Assembly: GCA_964609385.1 (NCBI GenBank) | Contig: CAZSSM010000065.1 | Span: 1-38,883 of the forward strand | Source of the DNA: CAZSSM01 sp964609385 | Lineage (GTDB): Bacteria; Planctomycetota; Planctomycetia; Isosphaerales; Isosphaeraceae | DNA: 38,883 nt | Direction: 5' to 3' | Shown: in pieces, positions 1 through 8,472 of the stretch | Layout: each line of letters opens with the position of its first letter | Position numbering within the stretch: the first letter of the stretch is position 1 | Notes under the pieces: generated by a model | What the model saw: only the letters and a program-made list of their open reading frames with translations | Databases searched by the model: none | Told to the model about the DNA's origin: nothing | Translations under genes and position numbers: made by a program

Positions 1-718
1 CGGCCCCCCTTGAGCGAGCGGGCCTCTTGGGAAGGCCTCCATGGCGGTTGGCTCATGATGATCGTGGAGGGGTTGAACCCTCATCTCCCCCCGGAATACG
101 TCGCGGCGCCTTTGGTTCATCTGGGCTCGTCGTTCGAGGTCGATGTGGCGACTTTTGAGGCCGACATCCGACCTGGGAACGGTGATCCCACGAGCAGAGC
201 AACAAACGGCTCGCGGCCTTCAGCGTTCGTCGCCCCCGCGCCGAGCTTAACGATCGATTTCGTCGACGCGCAAACCGACACGTATGAAGTGCAGGTCTAT
301 GATATCAATCAAGGCCGTCGACTGGTCGCAGCGATCGAGATCGTTAGTCCCTCTAACATCGATCGGCCGGAGCGTCGACGTGCCTTCGTCGAGACGTGTA
401 TGGGGATGCTCCGAACGGGCGTCTCGTTGGCGATCGTTGACGTGATCACGACGCGTTCGGCCAATCCGTACCAGGATCTTTTAGAGTCGCTCAGCAACGC
501 GGATCCGGAGTCGCCCGGCACGCGCGGACCGATCTATGCCGCGTCGTGTCGGACGGTCCGGGTGGAAGACGTCGATCGGCTGGAGGCCTAGCCCGAGCCC
601 TTGAAGCCGGGTCGGAATCTGCCGACGCTCCCGATCTGGATCGCGCCCGAACAGGCCGTCCCGCTGGACTTGGAATCGTCCTACGAGCGGACATGTCGGG
701 CCTTGCGGAATTGTTTGA
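1..718 (+). pseudogene. DUF4058 family protein, 5'-truncated by window edge, with nonsense and frameshift lesions
   Basis: The reading frame is open to the left edge, so the true start lies outside. The stretches HLGSSFEVDVATFEAD, RRLVAAIEIVSPSNIDRPE and LRTGVSLAIVDVIT are typical of the DUF4058 family, whose biochemical role is unknown. The frame hits TAG at 589-591 (after DRLEA), but the same frame continues with PEPLKPGRNLPTLPIWIAPEQ and then VPLDLESSYERTCRALR, which is the normal family C-terminus. A single TGG-to-TAG change (DRLEA-W-PEPL) explains the stop. At the end, the frame runs on past RALRN into the antisense of the next gene. Removing one G at 707-708 would give ALRIV and a TGA at 716-718, which looks like a natural end. 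Two lesions within about 130 bases suggest a decaying gene or sequence errors in a draft assembly. The family call is by recognition, not by search. Confidence 0.75.
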
Positions 719-756
719 TCGATCGTCGGTGCCGTTGTCCGCCAGGCCTCCCGACC

Positions 757-1506
757 TCAGGAGGTCCCGAGGCGGGAGTCGAGCTTGGCGGCACGTTTGC
801 GGAGGCTCACCTTCCAGTTTTCGGCCAGGGCGTCGACGTCGGCCAAGGCTTCGGCAGTCCTCGGGTCGTTCTTGAGGTGGTGCATGACCCGATTGGCGCG
901 CTCGATAGACCAGTCGGGATTGGGGCGATCGAGGAGCCGAAACTCCTGACCGGCTTCGAGCGTACCTTCATCGAGGACCCGGACGTACCAGCCGGTCCGG
1001 CCGTTGCGGACGACACGCGCCGGCAGATCGGTGATTCGCCAGCGTCGGGCCAACTTCCAGCAGGGTTGTCGAGGCTGCGAGACCTGAACGCGGGCATCGC
1101 CCAGGGCGTAGATGTCGCCGAGGCAGACGTCGGGCTCGGTGAGGTCGTTGATGGTCAGGTTTTCGCCAAAGGCACCGTAGGGCAGGTCGGACCGTTCCAG
1201 GTCGATCCGCCAGTCGGGGTAATGGTCCGCCGAATAGAGGCAAGCCGCCTTGTCGGGTCCGCCATGGTTCTTCAGATCGGCCTGGCCGTCACCGTCGAGG
1301 TTGAGCCGGCCCAAGCGGATCGTACCCACAACGGGCTCTTTGAAGAACCCGGTTGTCCAGGCGCGGTCCATCGGATCCTTCGCACCCTCGATCCCGATCG
1401 TCCGAGGTCGGCCAACCTGGATCGAGAGCAGGCGCGGCGGGCGGCGATTCATGAGCAACGCTTCCTCCATTGTTCCAGACACGCTCCCGACATCATTGAG
1501 GCTCAT
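757..1506 (-). CDS. MOSC domain protein, YiiM-like
   Basis: The 249-residue product resembles E. coli YiiM along most of its length. Recognisable blocks are KNHGGPDKA (about 80-87), YPDW, GAFGENL (111-117), a DVCLGD turn, and SQPRQPCWKL (143-152) with the conserved cysteine at 149. MOSC proteins bind molybdenum cofactor through such a cysteine. YiiM takes part in reductive detoxification of N-hydroxylated bases, so a similar cytoplasmic role is inferred. The ATG at 1506 overlaps the TGA of the lipid kinase gene upstream as ATGA, so the two are probably translationally coupled. Residues 1-22 precede the conserved core, and an internal ATG at residue 20 is an alternative start. The gene converges on the broken DUF4058 gene with about 40 bases between. 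Confidence 0.85.
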   Translation of the reverse strand: MSLNDVGSVSGTMEEALLMNRRPPRLLSIQVGRPRTIGIEGAKDPMDRAWTTGFFKEPVVGTIRLGRLNLDGDGQADLKNHGGPDKAACLYSADHYPDWRIDLERSDLPYGAFGENLTINDLTEPDVCLGDIYALGDARVQVSQPRQPCWKLARRWRITDLPARVVRNGRTGWYVRVLDEGTLEAGQEFRLLDRPNPDWSIERANRVMHHLKNDPRTAEALADVDALAENWKVSLRKRAAKLDSRLGTS

Positions 1507-2486
1507 TCGGCGTCCGAATTCGGGGCGAGCAGGTTGATCCGATACGGCGCGATCGAGGCGGTCAGGTGAGTGATCGTCTCCGGCTCCCCGTCGAGGTTGA
1601 TCCGCAGCGGGGTCTCGGCGTGGATCTCGAGCCGAGCGACTCGCTCCTGGATCGCGAAGTAGGGTGTTTGCCCTTGTTGGATCCGGATCCCATCATGAAT
1701 CAGTTCAGCGAGCTGATCCAGTTCCACATAGGGAACGATCAGCAGGTCGAGCAGTGAATCCTCGAGGTTCGCCCCGGGGCAAAATCGGTAACCACCCCCG
1801 GCCTGCGAGCCGTTGCCCAGGGCGAATCCGAAGATCGGTCCGTGCCAACCGATCGAATCGGCGTGAAAGGCAACGACCGGTGGATCGGTTAGGAAGGCGC
1901 CGGCGACGCCGCCGAGCGTGTAGGCCCAATCGCCGATCACCGCCTTGAGCGGGGAAGGCATGTCGTCCGCTCCGCCAGCCGAGGGGCCCCCCGTGATCAT
2001 GTTGGCAAAGAGTCGGTCGTCGGCTTGCCCCAGATCGATCCGGCGTGTCGATGAGCCGGCGACCCACTTCGCCGACGCGTCGAGGTCGTCCACCGGAATA
2101 CCCAGGCCCCGCGCGAAATCGTTGGCCGTGCCGAAAGGGAGGATCCCGAGCAGGACCGCCTCGGGTGATTCGGCAAGCCCGCCGTCCCTGAGCCCGTTGA
2201 TGACCTCGTGGACGGTCCCGTCGCCGCCGGCGGCGATGATCCGGGTCGGGGCCTCCGCGTTCGAAGCCCTCTCGAGGGCCGCCCGCATCATCTCCTCGGC
2301 GAAAAGACGCGACTGGCCGGGCTCCCAACTGGGCCGGACATCGACAACCAGGCCCCCGCAACGCAGATCGGCGACGATCCGACGGAGGTCGTCCGACTCG
2401 GAAGCCCTTCGATTCGGGATCAAACGTAAGGGACCAACCACGTTGACATCTCCGTGGATCGCAGACACCATTTCGAACTTCGGCAC
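1503..2486 (-). CDS. Diacylglycerol kinase catalytic-domain lipid kinase (YegS/BmrU-like)
   Basis: The 327-residue protein has the DAGK catalytic signature: AAGGDGTVHEVINGL with GGDGT at residues 87-91, and LPFGTANDFARGLGIP at 117-131. The C-terminal half matches the beta-sandwich of YegS-type kinases (FGFALGNGSQAGGGYRFCPGANL). These soluble enzymes phosphorylate diacylglycerol, phosphatidylglycerol or related lipids with ATP; the exact lipid cannot be told. The listed start is GTG at 2486; an in-frame ATG at 2471 is possible, and neither has a strong ribosome site. The region upstream is AT-rich and carries a TGTAA-N10-TTACA dyad. The stop overlaps the MOSC gene start by 4 bases, suggesting a two-gene operon. 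Confidence 0.85.
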   Translation of the reverse strand: MPKFEMVSAIHGDVNVVGPLRLIPNRRASESDDLRRIVADLRCGGLVVDVRPSWEPGQSRLFAEEMMRAALERASNAEAPTRIIAAGGDGTVHEVINGLRDGGLAESPEAVLLGILPFGTANDFARGLGIPVDDLDASAKWVAGSSTRRIDLGQADDRLFANMITGGPSAGGADDMPSPLKAVIGDWAYTLGGVAGAFLTDPPVVAFHADSIGWHGPIFGFALGNGSQAGGGYRFCPGANLEDSLLDLLIVPYVELDQLAELIHDGIRIQQGQTPYFAIQERVARLEIHAETPLRINLDGEPETITHLTASIAPYRINLLAPNSDAE

Positions 2487-2514
2487 ACCTACTATGATTT
2501 AAATAAACGCAATC

Positions 2515-2534
2515 TGTAACTAATGTTGATTACA
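2515..2534. promoter_or_regulatory. 20-bp dyad TGTAA-N10-TTACA upstream of the lipid kinase gene
   Basis: TGTAA at 2515-2519 and TTACA at 2530-2534 are perfect inverted repeats separated by ten bases. They lie about 29 bases upstream of the GTG at 2486, in an AT-rich segment (about 2490-2540) that stands out from the GC-rich surroundings. The size and position fit an operator for a dimeric regulator. No cognate regulator is visible nearby, and a chance occurrence is possible. Confidence 0.3.
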
Positions 2535-2596
2535 CAATCACCCAGGGCACCCTATCTGGCTCGCTCCCGGCCCGAATTTTAGCACGATCAGCAACA

Positions 2597-2612
2597 AAGC
2601 GACACGTCGCTT
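2597..2612 (-). terminator. Short stem-loop downstream of the hybrid kinase gene
   Basis: On the minus strand AAGCGAC-GT-GTCGCTT is followed by TGTTG. It lies about 50 bases past the stop at 2663. The seven-base arms are perfect, but the two-base loop means that fewer pairs form in practice, and the T-run is weak. It may serve as a weak terminator between the kinase and the lipid kinase operon. Confidence 0.3.
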
Positions 2613-2662
2613 CGTGGCGGTGGGTCTGACTCAAAGGACCAAGGGTACGCCAGGGACCTGAC

Positions 2663-4156
2663 TCAACGCAACAAATCTTTGACAATCGAAAAATACTTAG
2701 AACGTTGAAATTCCTGATCGTTGCAAATCAATCGGGCACAGGTCGCAATCAGTTCCCGACGATCGACCGGCTTGGCGAGGTAGGCGTTGCAACCGGCATG
2801 CCGACAACGCTCCTCATCGCCGGAGATAGCGTTGGCCGTCAGGGCGACGATCGGCGAGGTCCAGCCAACGGCTCGGAGGCGTCTTGCTAAAGCATGGCCA
2901 TCCATCTCGGGCATCTGGACGTCGGTGAGGACCAGGTCGAACCGGGTTGCATCGGGACCGTGGATGAGTTCCAAGGCGACGCGTCCGTTCTCGACCGATG
3001 CCACTTCGGCGCCGGCTTTACGGAGATAGAGTTCCAGGAGCTTCCGGTTGTCCGGCCCGTCCTCGGCCAGCAGGATCCGACTTCCCGCCAACGGAAGATC
3101 GGGGCGTTCCGGCCCCACATCACGCTTGGGCAAAGCTTCTGTCGAAGTCAAAGAGGCCCCCCCGGGAGCGGTCGGTTGCGGATCCGGATCAGGCTCGTCT
3201 CTCAAGATGGAATCGGTCGCCTGACCCGAAAGATCCAGCGCGCCTGGATCGATCGTCACCGAGAAGGTGCTGCCCCGACCGGCTTGGGACTCAACGGTCA
3301 ACCGGCCTCCGAGTCGTTTGGCGAACTCGTGGGAGAGCCGGAGCCCAAGACCAGTCCCCCCGTACTTGCGGGTCATCGAGTTGTCGGCCTGGCTGAAGGC
3401 GCGGAATTGGGAGACGACGGCCAGTTGCTCCGGGGTCATGCCGATGCCGGTGTCGCTCACGTCGATCCGAAGCGCGGGCCGATCCGTCGTCGAAGGGGCG
3501 TTCTCCAACCCCACACGGATGACGATCGCCCCCCGCTCGGTAAACTTCAGGGCATTGCCCACCAAATTGATCAGAATTTGTCGGAGGCGTGTCGGGTCGG
3601 ACCGGATCCGCTCGGGTACTGGCCCGTCGAACTCCAGTCGGAAATCCAACCCTTTCTCTCGGGCATGTGCGGCCATCACCGAGACGACCTCCTTCAGGCA
3701 CGCGCCTAGGTGCATCGAGATCGGCTCGATGGTCATCATGCCGGCGTCGATCTTGGAGACATCGAGGATGTCGTTGATCAGGCTGAGCAGATGTTCGCCG
3801 CTGGCCTGGATGGCCTGGAGCGCTTCATGGAGCTTCTCGGGATCGTTGAGGAACTCTTCGTCGTGGCGGATCACTTCAGCGTAGCCGAGGATGGCCATCA
3901 GGGGTGTCCGGATCTCGTGGCTGACGTTGGCCAGGAACTCGCTCTTGCGGCGATCGGCCTGCTCGACCCGGTCCGTGGCGGTGGCCAGATCGGCGGTCCT
4001 CTGCGCGACGCGCTGTTCGAGCTCTTCGGCCAAGCATCGATAGGCCTCGCGGCTCTCCCAGAGCGCGCGGGTCTTTTCCTCCAGGAGTTGCTCGGCCTGT
4101 TTGCGAGCGGCCCGCTCGCGTTGCAGCGCCCGGAGGCTGACGCGTTCCTCGGCCAT
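2663..4156 (-). CDS. Hybrid sensor histidine kinase with receiver domain, no input domain
   Basis: The 497-residue product begins with a charged coiled-coil (about 5-75, heptad-like RERAARKQAEQLLEEKTR), then a HisKA domain with H80 in SHEIRTPL. The ATPase domain has N201 in NLVGNALKFT, DTGIGM (235-240) and GGTGLGL (266-272). A linker (about 310-355) leads to a receiver domain with D412 in TDVQMPEMDG, T440 and K462. There is no signal peptide, membrane helix or sensory domain, so the protein is predicted cytoplasmic and should take its input from a partner. The start is set at ATG 4156, where GAGG lies 8 bases upstream. The longer frame to 4258 would overlap the upstream gene. The H-NOX-like gene ends only 16 bases upstream, so the two probably form an operon, as H-NOX proteins and histidine kinases often do. 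Confidence 0.9.
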   Translation of the reverse strand: MAEERVSLRALQRERAARKQAEQLLEEKTRALWESREAYRCLAEELEQRVAQRTADLATATDRVEQADRRKSEFLANVSHEIRTPLMAILGYAEVIRHDEEFLNDPEKLHEALQAIQASGEHLLSLINDILDVSKIDAGMMTIEPISMHLGACLKEVVSVMAAHAREKGLDFRLEFDGPVPERIRSDPTRLRQILINLVGNALKFTERGAIVIRVGLENAPSTTDRPALRIDVSDTGIGMTPEQLAVVSQFRAFSQADNSMTRKYGGTGLGLRLSHEFAKRLGGRLTVESQAGRGSTFSVTIDPGALDLSGQATDSILRDEPDPDPQPTAPGGASLTSTEALPKRDVGPERPDLPLAGSRILLAEDGPDNRKLLELYLRKAGAEVASVENGRVALELIHGPDATRFDLVLTDVQMPEMDGHALARRLRAVGWTSPIVALTANAISGDEERCRHAGCNAYLAKPVDRRELIATCARLICNDQEFQRSKYFSIVKDLLR

Positions 4157-4172
4157 TCGCTCGACCTCGAAG

Positions 4173-4499
4173 TCAGGGGTGGGTCCGCATGATCGAGAAC
4201 AGGCAACCCTCAGTCCCATCGGGCTGAGGCTCCACAGCGATCTCGGCCCGTTCCCCATAATGGTTTAGGGTTCCCTCGATCATGCCCCGCGCGAAATCCT
4301 GGAGTCTGCGGCATGAGCGATAGCACAGCCGCATCGCGCGATCGTGGGGGTCGGTCGTCGTGGTGATCGTCGGCAGCTCCGCATCGGGATAGAACTTGCG
4401 GACCGCCCGATGGATGTGATCCTTGATCTGGTCGACGACGTCAAATCCATAGTGCGATCGGACCATCTCCAAGAATTCGCAGAAGACGATCCCCTTCAT
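4173..4499 (-). CDS. Truncated H-NOX/HNOB domain protein lacking the heme-ligating segment
   Basis: The 108-residue product starts MKGIVFCEFLEMVRSHYGFD, matching the first helix of H-NOX (heme nitric oxide/oxygen binding) proteins. From residue 29 it matches the distal half: IHRAVRKFYPDAELP, then Y60-x-S62-x-R64 (CYRSCRRL), the motif that holds the heme propionates, and the final strands (EGCLFSI). The family is normally about 180 residues. Here roughly 80-90 residues between the N-terminal helix and the IHxEVxKLY strand are missing, including the part with the proximal histidine (about residue 102-103 in known members). The junction is in frame and no lost piece is seen in other frames. The start ATG 4499 has GGGGAG 9 bases upstream; a longer frame to 4574 has no support. 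The protein likely partners with the adjacent kinase, but whether it binds heme is doubtful. Confidence 0.75.
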   Translation of the reverse strand: MKGIVFCEFLEMVRSHYGFDVVDQIKDHIHRAVRKFYPDAELPTITTTTDPHDRAMRLCYRSCRRLQDFARGMIEGTLNHYGERAEIAVEPQPDGTEGCLFSIMRTHP

Positions 4500-4798
4500 C
4501 GTCGACGGCTCCCCGACCCCAAATCTTGGGCGTAACCGCGTCTCGGAGGCGTCCCGAACGCTTGGGCTGACCATTTGAAGAATTCTAGATCGCGGATCGC
4601 CGGGTGAGTTGAACGGCTAACGCTCCCCAAGAACCACCACCTGACCGGATCGCTCGCGTGTTTTGACGGTCGCCAGCGACGGTTTCCGACTCGAAGACCG
4701 GACGACTGTCCCGACTCGGGAAGCAATGGTTCGACGAACCGGATCGTCGAGCCGGGCGCACGGGACGCGATCTCGGATCGTTGGGGGATCTCAGAACG
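4500..4798. other. Divergent intergenic region between the H-NOX-like and AsmA-like genes
   Basis: About 300 bases separate the two divergent starts, so both promoters should lie here. A 13-base odd palindrome, GGTTCGACGAACC, sits at 4728-4740 and could be an operator. No convincing -35/-10 pair was seen on either strand. Confidence 0.3.
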
Positions 4799-7700
4799 AT
4801 GGGCAAAGCGACAGGTGGGAATCGGCTCCGCGTCTGGATAGTCCGCATGGTTCTCGGGCTGGTCGTGGCCACCGTGGGCCTGTTGGCATCGGCGCCCTGG
4901 TTGATCCGCCTCGAGCCGGTTCAGCAAGTGCTCCGTGCTCAGATTCAAGAGCAGGCCGCCCCGGCCTCGCTGGTGGTCGGCTCCGTTGAGCCGTCCTGGT
5001 TCGGACCGACACGGATCCGTGGCCTGGTGCTCCGCGATCCTGAGGGGACCACCGTCGGCACCGCCGAGCACGCCACCTGGGACCGGACCCTGATCCAATT
5101 GATCAGCGACCGACCCCGCTACGGGACACTGACGATCCACCAGCCCGACGTCACCATCGTCCGGGCCGAGAACGGCACGATCGATCTGGAGCAAGCCTTG
5201 CGGCCGATCCTGGGCCTGGACAGCGACGAGCCGTCCGACCCGGCCACCCAGATGCAGTTGGTCTTGGAGCGCGGACGTCTGAGCGTGCAAAGCCCTGAGC
5301 TAGCCGAGCCGCTAACCGCCGAGGCCTTCGACTTCACTCTGGAGGTCGAGCCCGACGATGCACCGTTGCGATGGACCGCCGACCTCTTTGGTGACGTTGA
5401 AGGGGGTGTCGACGACGAACCGGTCCACCTCAGCGTGGTCGGGCAATACGGACGCCTGGAAGACAGCGACGCCGACCTCGAAGAGCCCACCGACCTCGAT
5501 CTGACGATCCGCGCCCACCGATGGCCGTTGGTCCTCGATCAATCCGGGCTCTCCCTACGGACCCAACTGGAAGGGACCTTGGCGATTCAGCAGCGCGAGG
5601 GCCGCTGGCAGACCGAAGGACAGGCCCATCTGGAGGACCTCGAAGCCCGAGGGCCGATGCTGGCCGAGGACCGACTCCGGATCGACCGGCTCGGCGGTTC
5701 CTGGGAACTAGCTCAGACCGAGCACGGCTGGGATATCCGCAAGCTCGACCTGACCTGTCCGTTGGCCAGCCTGGTGGTCTCCGGCAACGACGACGCCAAC
5801 GGTACGGCCACTCGGATCACCGGTCACATCGACCTGGCCGCCCTGGGCCGGCAAATCCCCCACGCGCTGCACCTCCGCGATGGCCTGAGCCTGGAGCAGG
5901 GCACCGCCGCGCTGGACATCCAGATCGAACAGCAGGACCAGACCCAGCAGATCCAAGCCCATGTGACCCTCGATAGCCTGACTGCCGCCCACGACGGCCA
6001 GATCATCCGGATGCGGAGCCCGGCCGACATCGAGGTCCAACTGGTCACCGGTCCCAAAACCCTGACCATCCCCAAGGCTGCGATCCAGAGCGAGATCGTC
6101 CGCGTCGAGACCCAAGGTGACCTGGACGCCGGCATCCAGTGCAAGGGCACCTTGGAACTCGGAGCCATCCACGAGCAGTTCCAAGACCTCATCGACTTCG
6201 GCGAAGTCCACTTGGAGGGCCGAGTCCGCTTCGCCGGTGAGCTGAGGCGGATGGACTCGGAGGCCGACTCCTTCGGGGCGCGGATGGCCGCCGAGGTCCA
6301 GGGGCTCCGCGTCGAAGGCCTCACCGACACCCCCATCGCGCGACCTTCAGGACGGCTGACCGGCCAGGTCACCGGTCCCCTGCCCTCCGAAGGATGGCCC
6401 CTCGCGATCGCTGAAGCCAAATTCGCCTGGAGCAGTCCCAGCGACGGGACCATCGATGCGATCCAGGTGGCCATCCGACAATCGGCTCCGGTCGACGCGA
6501 CTGGGACAGCCCCCAAGGCCTACGACCTCGAGGCCGCCGTTCGGACCGTCTGGCCACCGCGTGACGGGGCGCAACCGATCGCCATTCAAGGGCGGCTGGA
6601 CGGCCGGCTAGACGGGTCGACGGTCGGTTTCGAGACGCTCGACATGATCTTGAGCCCGCCGGGTCAATCGCCGATCCGGTTCGCGGCGCGCGGCCGCTTC
6701 GACTCCGAGTCGGGTCGACTCGACCTCCAACCGTCTGTGCAACTCAACGAAGAGGGCCGGGCCTCCGGGTCCTCGGCGATCCCAATCACCTTGCGGCCCA
6801 GCGACGACGGGTTTCAGCTCGATGGGCTGAGCGGATCGGGGCCTCTGAGCGCCCTTGGCGGCTTGAGCGGCGACCTCGACGGAATCGACCGCACCTTGGC
6901 CATCCTGCGGGACGCCGAGCCGATGGGCCTGTCCGGGCCGATCGCCGCGCGGGTCGAGACCGCCTCGGACGACCAAGGCCAGACCCGCTATCGGCTCGGC
7001 CTGGCCTCGACCGGCCTGATGATGGCCTCGGAGTCAGAGGACGGGAGCCCAACCACACAAAACCTGGGACCCGCCCAACTCGACGGTCAGTTCGGCTGGG
7101 ACGCCGAGGCCGAGCGGCTTGAGGTGACCGACGCGCGGCTGACGACTGGCCTGGGCCAACTCCGAGTCACCGGGACGATCGACGACCTAGCCGGGTCGCG
7201 ACAAGCCGCCCTCAATGGGATGCTGCAACCCAACTGGCCGGCCTGGAACCAATTGCTGGCCGACCGGGTCGAGCCGGGCCTGCGTCTGGAAGGCGGCTCG
7301 CGTTCGTTCCGGATCCAAGGGCCGCTGGCCGGCGACTCGGTCGAGGCGATCCTGGCCGGTCTAGACGCCGAGGTCGGCCTCGACCTGAACCGCGCCGAGG
7401 CGTTCGGGATCCGACTTGGTCCGACGCCGTTGGTCCTCCGTTGCGCGGACGGCCGGATGAGTCTGGATCCGATCGCCACGACCCTTAATGATGGCCAAAT
7501 CGAGCTGCGGCCCGAGATCCGACGGACCGAGGCCGGCTGGGCGCTCCATCTGGCTGAGGGCACCCAGATCCGCGACGCGACGATCGATAACGAGGTCTCC
7601 CGACGCGTGCTCTCTTACATTGCCCCGATGCTCTATGAGGCGACCCAAGTCCAGGGTCAGGTCTCGGCGGAGTTTTCCCGGGTGACCGTGCCGATGGACG

Positions 7701-8341
7701 GCCAGGCCATCGCCAACGGCGTCACCGCGCGGGGCCAAGTCACCTTCCAGCAGGTGACCTATGGGGCCAGCCCGTTCATCCAGGAGATCGTCGCCTACAC
7801 CGGCCGCCAAATCCCACCCTTGCTCCGGCTCGACCGGACCTTGCAGGTGGCTTTGGAGCAGGGTCGAGTCTATCAGGAAGGGCTGACAATCGGCCTGGGC
7901 GGCCGGGTCCCGCTCAGTCTGAGCGGCTCGGTCGGCTTCGACACGAGCCTCAAGATGCGGGCCGAGGTCCCCCTCAGCGCCTCCCTGGTCGGTCTCCCGG
8001 AGACCCATCCGCTGGCCTCGACCATCGCCGGAACCAAGGTCACGCTTCCCATCAGCGGGACCTTGAGCCGACCCCAGTTCGACACCGAGGCGTTCCGCAC
8101 GGCGCTCCGGGGCTACTCGCGAACGCTGGTCGACCAGGGGATCCAACTCGGGCGTCGTGAGCTGGAGAACCAACTCGACCGCGCCATGCGTCGGATCCTA
8201 CCCGGGTCGCCAGATGCCGACGCGCCCAACTCCCCCGCGTCGAGCGATCCCGCCAGTGAGATCACCGACCGCCTACTCCGCCGGTTCCTACCACAGACCC
8301 GCGATCCCCAGCAACCCAGCCCACCTCGACAACCTCAGTGA
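4799..8341 (+). CDS. Large AsmA/TamB-like envelope protein
   Basis: The 1180-residue product has one N-terminal membrane helix (about residues 17-35, VRMVLGLVVATVGLLASAPW) followed by a very long beta-rich, periplasm-facing region. The early stretch (IRLEPVQQVLRAQI, GLVLRDPEG, IHQPDVTIVRAENGTIDL) has the layout of AsmA-type proteins. Near the C-terminus (about 950-1110), GQVSAEFSRVTVPM, GSVGFDTSLKMRAEVPLS and LPISGTLSRPQFD resemble the AsmA C-terminal module. Such proteins form long grooves thought to move phospholipids to, or help assembly at, the outer membrane; that role is inferred. The end is a helical, proline-rich tail. The start is ATG 4799 with GGGGA upstream; an in-frame TTG at 4781 is less likely. 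The HEAT-repeat gene follows 131 bases on. Confidence 0.75.
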   Translation: MGKATGGNRLRVWIVRMVLGLVVATVGLLASAPWLIRLEPVQQVLRAQIQEQAAPASLVVGSVEPSWFGPTRIRGLVLRDPEGTTVGTAEHATWDRTLIQLISDRPRYGTLTIHQPDVTIVRAENGTIDLEQALRPILGLDSDEPSDPATQMQLVLERGRLSVQSPELAEPLTAEAFDFTLEVEPDDAPLRWTADLFGDVEGGVDDEPVHLSVVGQYGRLEDSDADLEEPTDLDLTIRAHRWPLVLDQSGLSLRTQLEGTLAIQQREGRWQTEGQAHLEDLEARGPMLAEDRLRIDRLGGSWELAQTEHGWDIRKLDLTCPLASLVVSGNDDANGTATRITGHIDLAALGRQIPHALHLRDGLSLEQGTAALDIQIEQQDQTQQIQAHVTLDSLTAAHDGQIIRMRSPADIEVQLVTGPKTLTIPKAAIQSEIVRVETQGDLDAGIQCKGTLELGAIHEQFQDLIDFGEVHLEGRVRFAGELRRMDSEADSFGARMAAEVQGLRVEGLTDTPIARPSGRLTGQVTGPLPSEGWPLAIAEAKFAWSSPSDGTIDAIQVAIRQSAPVDATGTAPKAYDLEAAVRTVWPPRDGAQPIAIQGRLDGRLDGSTVGFETLDMILSPPGQSPIRFAARGRFDSESGRLDLQPSVQLNEEGRASGSSAIPITLRPSDDGFQLDGLSGSGPLSALGGLSGDLDGIDRTLAILRDAEPMGLSGPIAARVETASDDQGQTRYRLGLASTGLMMASESEDGSPTTQNLGPAQLDGQFGWDAEAERLEVTDARLTTGLGQLRVTGTIDDLAGSRQAALNGMLQPNWPAWNQLLADRVEPGLRLEGGSRSFRIQGPLAGDSVEAILAGLDAEVGLDLNRAEAFGIRLGPTPLVLRCADGRMSLDPIATTLNDGQIELRPEIRRTEAGWALHLAEGTQIRDATIDNEVSRRVLSYIAPMLYEATQVQGQVSAEFSRVTVPMDGQAIANGVTARGQVTFQQVTYGASPFIQEIVAYTGRQIPPLLRLDRTLQVALEQGRVYQEGLTIGLGGRVPLSLSGSVGFDTSLKMRAEVPLSASLVGLPETHPLASTIAGTKVTLPISGTLSRPQFDTEAFRTALRGYSRTLVDQGIQLGRRELENQLDRAMRRILPGSPDADAPNSPASSDPASEITDRLLRRFLPQTRDPQQPSPPRQPQ

Positions 8342-8472
8342 CGGATCATCCCCCCGATCCAGCCACCGCCCCCAACCGTCGCTCGTCCGATCCCGATCGT
8401 CAATCCGGCAGCCGGTCGAGTATCCTCGACCGAGATCCGGGGACGCTCGGGGCTCGTTGAGGAGGACAGCCG

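Noticed and set aside
601..1569. Long plus-strand frame over the MOSC gene
   Set aside because: Only its first 35 or so residues are real (end of DUF4058); the rest is the antisense of the MOSC gene, whose motifs are clear.
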